From Guadua angustifolia (lineage: Eukaryota > Streptophyta > Magnoliopsida > Poales > Poaceae): a DNA stretch of 64,000 nt. Where the stretch lies: the NCBI GenBank assembly GCA_036346375.1, contig CM070514.1, positions 16,458,463 through 16,522,462 of the forward strand. Reading direction: 5' to 3'. A model generated the notes under the pieces. It was not told the DNA's origin. It made no database searches and worked only from the letters and a program-made list of their open reading frames with translations. Within the stretch, counting starts at the first letter, position 1, and every line of letters begins with the position of its first letter. Below are positions 53,870 to 63,307 of the stretch, piece by piece. The position numbers were made by a program, and so were the translations under genes.

Positions 53870-55230
53870 GTAGACATAAACCAATTAAGTCCCTAGTCTG
53901 TTGATCCTGGCACCTAGAGCCGACAGTGCAGAAGCAGCCTTAGCAATAGTTTCTTCCATGCCCACAAGAATCTTGTTGTCTTCTTCTTCTGAGCTTGAGA
54001 CAGGAGTAATTTTGGCTTATTGTTTTTTGACTATTTCTATGGCCATGCCCAGGCCAACCTGTTGGCCCTTTAAAGCCAATGCTGCAGACACTAGGTGCTA
54101 TTGAGACTCAGCTAAGGAGGCATTGATTTTGGCCAGTTCTTCCTCTAAAGATTTTTTGGCCCAATTATAACTTGAGAAACATGTCCTTGGTGGCCTTTAG
54201 GTCTTTAGATTCTTCATCATACTTGGCCTTCAGAGCTTTGGTATCGACCACAAGCTTGTCAAGTAGCTTTTAATCTTCGTGTTGCACTGCTCGATGTGCT
54301 ATCATTGCCTTTGCCGCCTTTACTACCTCTTTCTTTGCATCGAGGTGGCATACCTCTAACAAAGTGGCTATGGCCTCTCGCGGCAGGTTGGCTTGCACCA
54401 CCACCATGGAATCCTGTAGAGGCGGGGTGTTCTCAAGAATATTGGCCAATAGGGTGTAGATCGACCAGCTTGAAAAAGTGGTTCAATTTTTCTGCCATGC
54501 CTAGAGCTGGCGTCACTTGAGCCGATGCATCCTTTGACATGGCCAAGATTTTCCAGACCTCCTCTGGGATGCTATCCAAGCTCAAGTCTACTTCATCCTC
54601 AATGTTGGACCAATCGAAGCACTTTGCTCCCATAATCAATCGTCTTGAAGCTTGGCTTGGTAGCAGTTGGAGTGGCAGTGGTGACTGGTGCAGCTTTAGG
54701 AATTGTAGCTATCGACATCGGCTGTGATGAAGGAGGGAAAATCAGCTCCAGTTGGTAGATTGACCATGAGATTGACCGTGAATACCGGTGAAGAGAGAGT
54801 AGGCTACAAAGAATATCATACATATTGTAAGAAGATTCAATAAAGCTTGCATTGGAAATTGGTACAAGGAAGATTTTACATGGGCAGTGCCTAAGGCTTG
54901 TCGGGAGCTTTCACCCGATTGTTCTTGGGGCTTATTGCCTCTACTGGCCAACACTTTCTTGTGGGGTCGGCCATGCTTTTTCTCTGTTGAATAATCGACT
55001 AAGAGGTTAATTAATGAAAAGGAGAAAAATTGCAAGGTAAGGCTGATGAATACTTACTCGGCTGCTGTTTGTCTAAATCTAACAATGATTGTGCATGGGT
55101 GCTCAAAGTGGCCGATGAATAGCAGGCCATCGTAATTCCAACATTAGGGTGAGGTTGATTGCTCGATTGCCCTGTGCCCGATGATGCTCTAGTGTTTTCT
55201 TGCCAGCTTGTTTTCCCTGAGAAATGATTC
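53870..55230 (-). pseudogene. E4 antisense gene (intron-containing)
   Basis: The minus strand carries a charged protein with pieces KKHGRPHKKVLASRGNKPQE (54890-54985), FDWSNIEDEVDLSLDSIPEE and VWKILAMSKDASAQVTPALG (54490-54610), then CHLDAKKEVVKAAKAMIAHR and TKALKAKYDEESKDLKA at 54200-54330. A minus-strand GT-AG intron is predicted at 54804-54879 (donor GTAAAATC, acceptor TTCTTTGTAG), and another acceptor ends near 55003. Its place and strand match the antisense gene of E2. Stops are frequent. The N-terminus is cut off by the Sirevirus LTR. The interval 53623-53870 shows nothing. Confidence 0.6.
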
Positions 55231-56423
55231 TAAAAGACCGTGTGGAGATCTATCCTTGATGGTGATGAGCTATTGACTATGTTTAAGCATGAGGTGCTTA
55301 AGGTTGAGTTTGATTCGAGCTCTGCTTTAAATTCGAAGCATTTGGAGCTCTAACTGGGTTTTTTTATACTATCGACCTACTAGGAGCGGTGCTACTAGAC
55401 TTTGGGGCGATATGTTTTGCCCAGAAAGGGTCATCGGAAAGATTTTAGGGGAGCGGTGCTATCGGCCATGTGGGAGCGGTAGCACCGGATGTGCGGTGCT
55501 ACGGGCGATGTGTGGTGCTACGGGCCCTAGGTGGCGGTAGTACCGACTTTATGAATGAAGATCGTGATTAAAATGTGATTTTGAGATGATTATTGCATAT
55601 CATTTCAGACAATGCTATGTGATGCATTTTCCTTGTGTTTGATGGTTGCAGAACGAAGGTTCTAGGTCATGGTGAGGTGGAGGATAACCGGATTGGACGA
55701 GGTGTGCCAGAGGTCCAAACGGTTAAGGATCACTGAAAGATGATCAGTGACAAAGTCGCTGCGTACCTAGAAGATAAGTAATGGATGAGATGCTAACTTG
55801 AAGCTACTCAGATCAATGAGGGCCGTTGGATAGCAGTCTAGATGATAGAGTAGCGGGTCAAGTTAGTTTGCTTTGAAAAACGTGCAAAACTTGCTATGCA
55901 TGTGGGTTTCGGGTTAACCCATGTATGAGTGAGTGAGTCAATACTTGCTCTTAATACTTTTCTTTAGGGTTGAAGGAACTCATTCAAGGGTGGAGGATAA
56001 CTCAAGAGTAGTATAAATAGAGGGGTAAGGGTAGCTCTCCCCTCTTTGAAGGTTTTAGAGGTTTTGATGCTCCTTTGAGTTTTGCCCACCTTGTTATGAC
56101 CTTTGTAAACCTCCCTCCTAGAAATGAAATTTCAAGTTTCTCAATTCTGAATTTACTTTTCACATTTGAATTATGTCTTACATTCAGCATTTAAATTCCA
56201 CACTTTAATTCTTGCAATTTACTTTCCACACATTTTGATTTGCCTCCCCTCCTTCTAAATACTTATGGATGTTGTGCTGAAGATGTATGATTGATGGATG
56301 AATCTTCTTCAAATTATATCCTAGTCATCTAGGCAAACGTTGTGTGTTCTTTGCAAGAAACCGATCTTTTGTTGGTAAGAGAATCATTCTTGTTAGATCA
56401 GGTTTGGTTGGTTCTTGTGTTGT
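55231..56423 (+). repeat. Sirevirus LTR fragment
   Basis: It starts TAAAAGACCGTGTGGAG, matching TGAAAGACCATGTGGAG at 4915 with the terminal TG changed to TA. Similarity continues through the TATA box (TATAAATA at 56012-56019) and the TTTAAATTC/CTTGCAATTTACTTTC region. Its right part is replaced by the E5 LTR at 56424. No internal Sirevirus sequence is attached on either side. Confidence 0.8.
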
Positions 56424-57602
56424 TGTCGGCGTATTCCGCCTAACAGGACCCCGTCAATGAATAGGGTTGACTACTCCCAGGATGGAAGGTATGGTTCGGT
56501 AGAGGGCGTCTTCGTGGCCAGAAACCCTAATGTCTCTCTACGATGGATCCCGAGGATCAACAGATCAATGGACACAGTGATGTAACCAGGTTCAGGCCCC
56601 CAGCACGGGTAATAGCCCTACGTCTTGCTAGATCTTTGTTGAAGAAGTGTGGAGGCAATTACAATGGTTCTCCTGGTCTAGTGCTTCTTCCAAGCTTTCG
56701 ACCTCTATGTCTCCTATGTGCTCTCTTCTGTGTCGCCCCCTCCTCCATCCACCGAGACGCCCTTATATAGACGGGTCGGCCCGGGTAGGTGAAAAGTTGA
56801 CGCTATACTGATCTACGACTCATTAATTACACCCATCATTGGAGCCTTATCTCACTGACCCACGACTCATTTATTATGCCCGTCGCCATAGCCATGTCCT
56901 TCAAGCCCCATTTAATGCCGCTGCGTTAGCCTTGCCCGATCCTTGAGATATGACACTCTGCGGCGAGGTTTGGTGAGGCGTCGAGAGGATGGGCCATCGT
57001 CGTGTCGATAACAGAGTCCTTCACAATTAATGACCCTGACTCAGCATGTCAAGGGAAGGAGACTTCGAGGCGAAGCATTCTCCTTATTCCTTTGGTTGCC
57101 TCCATGGCCTGATAAGGGGGGCCCAAACGCCTGCCCACTTGCTAGGCCGCCTCGGCCGACGCCCGTGGCGAGGGGCATGATCGCCCACCGCCCGCCCGAG
57201 GAACCCAGCGAACGCTTCGCCCGGCAGCGGGGCATGATCGCCCACCCGCCGCGAGTACCCCTCGGGCCGCTCGCCCGGCGAGCAGGGCGTAACCGCCCAC
57301 CTGCCCGCCGGCACCACGTAGAGCCACTCGCCTAGTGGCGGGCATAACCGCCCACCTACTCGCGAGCCACTCGGGCTCCTCGCCCGTGAGCGGCATGATC
57401 GCCCACCCGCTGGGGCACCACGCAGTCGCTTCGCCCGGCGGCAGGTATGTCGCCCACACTTCGCAAGAACCCGCGGGCTCCTCGCCCGTGAGCGAGGCAT
57501 GATCGCCCACACGCACACCAGTTGCCATCTTTGGGCCAAAATGCTTCTTGGGCTCACTATTCCGCGCGCGGAGAGGGTACCCCGGTGCAAAGTACATCGA
57601 CA
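56424..57602 (-). repeat. 3' LTR of minus-strand Tat-like element E5
   Basis: The block starts TGTCGGCGTATTCC and ends GTACATCGACA. On the minus strand it is preceded by a polypurine tract (57603-57617), so the element extends to the right. A minus-strand TATA box CTATATAAGGG lies at 56762-56772. Shared motifs with E2 and the solo LTR support a Tat-like origin. The 5' LTR is not in the window. Confidence 0.8.
57173..57515. repeat. GC-rich tandem repeat inside the E5 LTR
   Basis: The phrase GGGGCATGATCGCCCACC recurs at about 57173, 57228, 57285, 57340, 57391, 57441 and 57495, with a period near 50-58 bp and decay. This explains the overlapping long open frames on both strands, which are not genes. 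Confidence 0.85.
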
Positions 57603-57617
57603 ATAGCCCCTGGGGCC
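57603..57617 (-). other. E5 polypurine tract
   Basis: GGCCCCAGGGGCTAT on the minus strand, directly before the LTR. Confidence 0.65.
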
Positions 57618-57784
57618 GTCCTGGAACGCGCATCAGTTGCTTTTTTAGACCTCATTTAATGCTGGCGCATTCCTGGATGGGCCCACCACTTCTGAGCACG
57701 CAACCATCTCGGTCCTCCCTACTTTCGCAGATTTTACTTGGGACCCAAAACGTCGCGTCCTTTTGCACCTTTCGTGAACCGCCG

Positions 57785-57959
57785 TGGGGGTATATATATA
57801 TCTGGCGCTCCCGCCAGCGATTCCGCATATTCGATCTTCTCGCACTTTGCCCTTTCATCTTCCTTTGCTCAAAGAACTTTGCTTCTACTTCAATAGCGCA
57901 ACCTCTTCTTTCTTCCACCTTGGCGAGGCGGTGGATTTTCTCGCCAAGATGGCACCCAA
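57785..57959 (+). promoter_or_regulatory. E5 antisense promoter, leader and first codons
   Basis: A TATA-like TATATATATATC at 57791-57802 is followed by a leader and, 150 bp on, by an ATG at 57949 in the context GCCAAGATGGCACC. The arrangement repeats that of E2: an opposite-strand gene starting just inside the 3' LTR. The gene is cut after four codons by the CACTA element at 57960. Confidence 0.45.
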
Positions 57960-58129
57960 CACTCTGAGAATCACGAAAATTTTAAATCGTCAATATCCTT
58001 ATTTTAAATGGGACCACGGCCGTCGAGATAAGGAGCCAAAGTTAACAATTTTAAATCGACAGCCGAGCGAATGTTAGTTATTTTAGTTGGCGAGGCAGCG
58101 ATGAAAGTTCTTTGAAGCCACAATTTTAA

Positions 58130-58415
58130 ATCGTGTGACGGTAGCGAAATAATTAATTTTTGTCGGTTTTCTTCTAGCCCACGAAAGTTAATAAGAATAA
58201 TTTTTGTCGGTTTTAGTCGAGCCCACGAAAGTTAATGGTTTATTTTCTCAGTTTTCGTCTAGCCCACGAAAGTTACTAAGGTTAATTTTCGTCGGTTTAC
58301 ATCTAGCCCACGAAAGTTAATAAGGTTTATTTTCGTCGGCTTACTCGGCCCACGAAAATAAATTAGGTTAATTTTCGTGGGTTTTTCTAGCCCACGAAAA
58401 TTATTCTGGAGCTGA
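58130..58415. repeat. CACTA subterminal palindromic repeats (CCCACGAAAATTA family)
   Basis: At least six copies of AGCCCACGAAAGTTAATAAG or its complement TTTTCGT(C/G)GG alternate, for example near 58178, 58211, 58262, 58305, 58350 and 58390. The unit differs from the ACCGTCTGTGATG family of the first CACTA element, so the two elements would use different binding proteins. Confidence 0.75.
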
Positions 58416-58454
58416 TAAAAAAACAGCCCTTTAAACCCATTTTTCATATAGATT

Positions 58455-58650
58455 TAGACAAATATCATTCATTTATACATATATCATTCATTCATCCACA
58501 TATATCATTCATCCACACATATATCATTCATTCATCCACATATATCATTCATACACACATATATCATTCATTCATCCACATATATCATTCATCCACACAT
58601 ACTGCTAGTCATACACATAATATCATTCATCCACACATAATAATATCATT
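58455..58650. repeat. Minisatellite (CATATATCATTCATTCATCCACA)n
   Basis: About eight imperfect units of 19-24 bp built from ATATCATTCATTCATCCAC follow one another. It is non-coding. Confidence 0.9.
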
Positions 58651-58934
58651 TCACAGATTATTACCAAACATCTCAAGATTACATATCACGAGGGTCATTT
58701 GAGTTGTGGCGCTTCTATGAGCCAAATAGGTTTTGAGCGAATTGAGATGGTCTCTCGGAATCCTAAAGATCAAAATTCACGATTAGTCAAAAATTGTGGG
58801 AAGTAACAAAACTAACCAAGAATATGACAAGTGACAAGCGAACATGCTCTCCAGTGCTCTTTGGTGGCGGGCGGAGTTTAGTAAACTGGGCAGTATATGT
58901 CCCCGATCCCTATGATCTGATGAGACCAAATTTA

Positions 58935-59745
58935 GCTAGATTAGAGTGTGGATAGAATATATTAAGTTTAGCTAGATTGATCATATATACTACTAAGTGT
59001 GGATAGAATATACTAAGTTTAGCTAGATTAGGTTTGTTCCTAATGAGGCATCCAAGCTAATTGAGTTCCAAGATGTTGTGAGAAGTAGAACTGAATTTGA
59101 GAACACCCTTATGAGTATGATGTTCATTTCCTGACGGAAAGGATGCCAAGTTGACCCAATTTGTTGATGATGTTGAAGTTCATTTTGCTCTAAGGAAAAG
59201 AAATGAGACCACGGTGAAAGCAAGAGACATTCTTGTACAATATGAATATGACAATCCTCTTGTGAGTTGCTTTGGTTAAGTCTATGTTTTTCATGGGCAA
59301 ATTCTTGAGCAGGATATCTGAGTTCATCTTAGCAAACATATTAAAGAGGCTTGTTATTGTAGGAATCGAGAAAGGCAGGGGATTATGTTGTTGATTTACT
59401 TTTCGACCCGGATAAGTGTTTTATATCTAAATCAGCGAGTTTAGTTAATGAAATTGGTTCAAGGAGCCCTCAAGGTATGCACCCCACATTCTTTTTATTG
59501 TTTCTCTAGATCTAGTAGCCTAATTGCTTGTTGCTTGTGCTAATGTGACATGTGATGATCCTTCCTTATCCCAACCACCTTCTTGTGCAAATCTTTGTCC
59601 CCTAGTTTTAGTATTTCATGTTATAAAATTTTCTTGAGTGAGGATTTGATGTCTTGTCGTTGGCTCATATGTATTAGGTGCCATGTAGAATATACTAAGT
59701 ATAGCTAGATTGACCATATATCGCTAGAAAAGACCAAGTTTAGCT
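58935..59745. repeat. Short direct repeats bracketing the captured gene fragment
   Basis: The phrase TAGAATATACTAAGTTTAGC, followed by TAGATT and often GA(T/C)CATATAT, occurs at about 58942, 58998 and again at about 59687 with one or two changes. The copies lie on both sides of the ZW10-like exons, as if the host fragment had been placed within a duplicated transposon sequence. Confidence 0.65.
59032..59474 (+). pseudogene. Captured host-gene fragment resembling ZW10 (two exons, one intron)
   Basis: Exon 59032-59261 reads VPNEASKLIEFQDVVRSRTE and, after a one-base frameshift near 59135, KLTQFVDDVEVHFALRKRNE. It ends at a GTGAGT donor (59262). The intron ends TTGTTATTGTAG at 59362, and exon 59363-59474 continues in phase with AGDYVVDLLFDPDKCFISKS before a GTATGC donor. 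From memory of the family this matches the central part of plant ZW10, a subunit of the kinetochore RZZ complex and of the ER-tethering Dsl1/NRZ complex. The rest of the gene is absent. It lies on the strand opposite the transposon genes. The intron shows it was captured as DNA, not via mRNA. Confidence 0.75.
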
Positions 59746-62700
59746 AACTTTGAGCTGCAGGAGAAGGTCTTGGGAGGATACATTCCCCATTGTGGTGGTG
59801 GTGGTGGCGGTACCATGGTGGAAAGACAATGGTGCAGCCTGCTGTTGGAACATTACTGTAAATGCAATGTGTCGGTTTCATATATTGTTGCATGCTCGGA
59901 ATGCTAGCTGTTGAGGGCTCAGACTTACTTGAATAGCCGCTTCTTCTTTGTGCCATGTCTTGAGAATAGTATGCCTCCTGCGACCTTTGATGTTCATCCC
60001 GCCTTAGCTCTCGCGCAGCCTAGCGACGGCTACTAACCCCCGAGCTTTGCGAAGAAGACCCCCTCTGAGCTCGCACCTCCCTCGAGTCAATCACTCCGGT
60101 GAACATGGAGTACCTTCAAAATACAGAAACACAAAGGCTTTAGAACTTCAATTTATGGCTCGCATTAACAAAGTTTGAGAAACTATGACATTTTACCGTC
60201 CATGGCCCTTTACGCCTCCGGTAGCATGCAATACGCCATCAATATGTTCCTTCCGCCAATCGTAGCCTTCACCATGGCGCTTGACCATTTCTGCCCATAT
60301 CTCTCCTGCGGTGACGAACCATACAACTTAGAGCTCGAAAGTTGATGAGAACTCAATGAAAATTGTGGATAACTCACCCGGTCGATCTGAGGCCACAGTG
60401 CAAATTGCTCGGGGTGTGATAGGTCTCGTCCTTATGACCTCGCATATAAACTTCGATGTCACTCATTTGAACACCACTTTGAGCTTCACAGTAGCTAGGG
60501 GTTAGTGGCATACATATACTTGTGAATATGTCCTTGCAAATATTTGAGTGCGACTGTCTTACCATGCGTTTAGCCATCTGAATGTGTCCATCACCGCCAT
60601 ACGTATGGCCTCATATCGCCTCTATAGTCTCATGCTTCCTTGACTTAGCGATCCATTAGGGAGAAGCCCATAGGCGACAAAGAGCCCGTAAGCATCTGGG
60701 CGGTTTTCCATCCACAAGTGTGACACGCACACATGTGTTAATACATAAAACAATATTAACATCACAACCTAATGACCATGAACCCTAATATGCTTTACCT
60801 GCCCATACTGTTCTTCGGTCAAGTAAGTTTCTAAAGTTGACCGAAACTTGTCCGTTCGACGCCCTATGGCCTTCAAGTACATATTTGTTGCTTGAATCTG
60901 GGCATTGGAGAATGCATCCGTGACTACCTTCTTTGCATTGGCATGGAACACATTAGTCGCGTGGCCCAATTCGGCAGGATCAGCCAAACGGTAATGTTTC
61001 TGCAATGTCAAATTTAAGAATTGTTATTACAAAATTATAGAACTCAACAATTGCCACGATATATCCCAACATCAACAAGACAGCAGATATAAGCAACAAA
61101 ATGACAAAATCAACAAAGCACAATAAGAACATTTCAAGCTATAAGATAGGCATTTTTTCACTTATGTAACTTATGTTGCAAATAATGCTATGAACTATAA
61201 TAAGTACAATATAGTATGACAGTATCAGAAACCAGAAACCTATAGGTTCAGTCTTAAGTGCTGAGCACTAGACTGCCAGTCTTTAGTCTATAAGAAGAGT
61301 AGTGCTTCTATGCTCTCTAGAAAAAAATAGTTTCGAACCACAAAAAACTTCGTATGAAGCACACGTTGAAAGATCCAGCAACTCAAGAATCAATCCATGC
61401 GTCTCATTTACTAGTAAGTATGTGCCCATAGGCTGTAAAACATTTACCCAGTCATTGTTCATAAAGCTGCTAACTTCATTGCATATAGTCAGTTTGCCTA
61501 GGTCAAAACAAATGGAGATGGCATCTGACAAAACCATCATACATCATGGAACGTATATAGGAAACTGGCTTAACTAGAATACATACAACAAGATAATAAT
61601 ATTGGAGTAAAATGCTGTTAGCTTTGAATGTTTTTAGCTTAATTGTAGTGCTATGCTAGTGGTGAGATTTGGTTATTAGTTTTCATGTGAAAAAGGAGGC
61701 TGGAGAAGTAAGTTTTATCTCCATAATCCAAAAAAGAGAGATAAATATTGGAGTTCCACACCAGCATATATAGCCCAAACCAAGCCGTAAAAAGTCATAC
61801 CCAAACCCTAGTAATTTTAAGCTCTTTACATGTATCCTCCAAGCAAAATCCTAAAAATCTGTGTAAATTTCTATACTAAGAACTAAGTTTGAGGCACTGA
61901 AATACATTCACACAGTAGTGTAATGCCTGAAACAAGCAAACAAGGAAAAGAAGGGAGCATATCACCTTGCAGCCCTCCATACCCAAAGGCATTTTTGTTA
62001 TGCTCAACTCTTGAACACAATTCTAGAAAAAGCAGAACTAGCATACCGCGTACTCCTTTTGCATAGTGAAATGAATACTAAGCACCCTAGTGAAACCCTA
62101 TTGCACTTGCCAGATTAAACTTAACAAAGGGAGGAATTAATAGGCGAAACTGCTAGTTACATATATCCATTGAAGGATTAATGACATGGATAGTGGACCT
62201 TTCAACAAACAAAGAGACCACCAAATTTGACCAGAACCAAGAGAGGAACCAGTCCAAGCATTTGTCCTATAGTGACGAATTTTGGGCCTTTGCATCACAA
62301 TTGTTATTACAAAATTGCTAGTAAATACAAATCCAGCAGGGGTTATAGATAATCTTACCCGAAGTCATTCCACCTTTGCTCACGAGCATTTACAGTTCAC
62401 ATCGGAGATAGCTTGTAATGCTTCCAACTTGTGGCGAGAATGCGCTCACCACCACTGTTAATCACCATTCGGGTAGTGCAAGCAGCAGAGGTTACCCAAT
62501 CGGCTAACACCGCCTATGGTGTCCTCTGTTTGTCGAAACCCTTGTCATCCCATGAGTGCAAGAAACACAAACTCTATAGATCTAGTTCTAAAGTAAACAA
62601 CATAAAACAAACATAAATAAATGTTCTCACCTATCGCCAACTGGTTTGATCACAATCTTGTCCTCCTCATGGCAACCTTGCCCGGAGGAGGCGGCGGCAT

Positions 62701-63206
62701 GGCTCCTCCTAGTGCCGCCTCCGCACTCACGCTAGAACCTTCACTAAATCTTCCTAGTCCTCCTCATCCTCCTCGGCGCATCTTCATCCATCTGGTGCTC
62801 CTCATCCTCCTCGGCCGCATCTTCAACCACACAGTGCTCCTCATCCTCCTCGGTGCATCTTCATCCACAGTGCTCCTCGTCCTCGTTAGCAGCATCTGCA
62901 TCTGCATCTGCCAGCCACTTCTTCCTCCGTATTGTGTCATCCTCTGAAATTATATAAGAGATAAGTACATATGAAATGCTAGGTACATATAAGAGATTAG
63001 TAGATATGAAATGCTAGGTACCTCGGTTCTTTGAAGTGCGATCGGTCGTCCTGCAATTCCGGCCATGACGTGTCTCAACAAGTCTTGGCATCTTTGGCTT
63101 CACAATCTTGCCTGAAAAGAGACTCCTCATTGCTTGCAGGACCGGGTAGCATCTTGCTTGCAACAACGAGAAGCCCTTCGCCGTTTGCTTGACCTTGCGC
63201 GACATC
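59745..63206 (-). pseudogene. CACTA accessory gene (Transposase_24-like), multi-exon
   Basis: The gene appears to start with ATG at 63206 (MSRKVKQTAKGFSLLQARCY) and runs leftward in several exons. A GT donor follows at about 63021 and an acceptor ends near 62943. The next exon (about 62633-62942) begins DDTIRRKKWLADADADAANE, carries an acidic repeat and ends KIVIKPVGDR before GTGAGA. Further exons are near 62365-62580 (ERILATSWKHYKLS), 60785-61005 (GHATNVFHANAKKVVTDAFS; YLTEEQYGQ), 60200-60720 and 59745-59956. In CACTA elements such proteins bind subterminal repeats. Stops and frame changes in the acidic exon suggest decay. The span 61012-62365 is a long gene-free intron-like stretch. Confidence 0.5.
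62755..62890 (-). repeat. Coding minisatellite for an acidic tract
   Basis: A unit of about 40-45 bp, CTCCTCATCCTCCTCGG followed by GCATCTTCATCCA, is repeated three to four times. On the minus strand it encodes EEDEEH blocks. Unequal copy lengths shift the frame between units. Confidence 0.75.
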
Positions 63207-63307
63207 TGTTCAAGAAACAAGTACAAGGTAGTAATACATGAACATAATAATAAATGGACAAAATAATAGCTGAACAAAATAAGAACTATAAATTAATGTT
63301 TACTTGT

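Larger units (their letters stand above)
47122..55230 (+). mobile_element. Decayed Tat-lineage Gypsy element E4 (gag-pol plus antisense gene)
   Basis: Gag, protease, RT, two RNase H domains and integrase occur in order on the plus strand, followed by a minus-strand intron-containing gene. This is the same plan as E2 in opposite orientation. Stops are very frequent, so it is much older. Its right side is cut by a Sirevirus LTR at 55231 and no LTR of its own is identified. Confidence 0.8.

Noticed and set aside
57173..57515. CRISPR-like regularly spaced repeats
   Set aside because: The units are degenerate, spacers are themselves similar, and the context is a plant LTR.
57030..57633. Long overlapping open frames on both strands in the E5 LTR
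   Set aside because: They result from a GC-rich tandem repeat with few stop codons.
58455..58650. ATATCATTC repeat as a possible telomeric or centromeric satellite
   Set aside because: It is a short local minisatellite inside a CACTA element and does not match telomere repeats.
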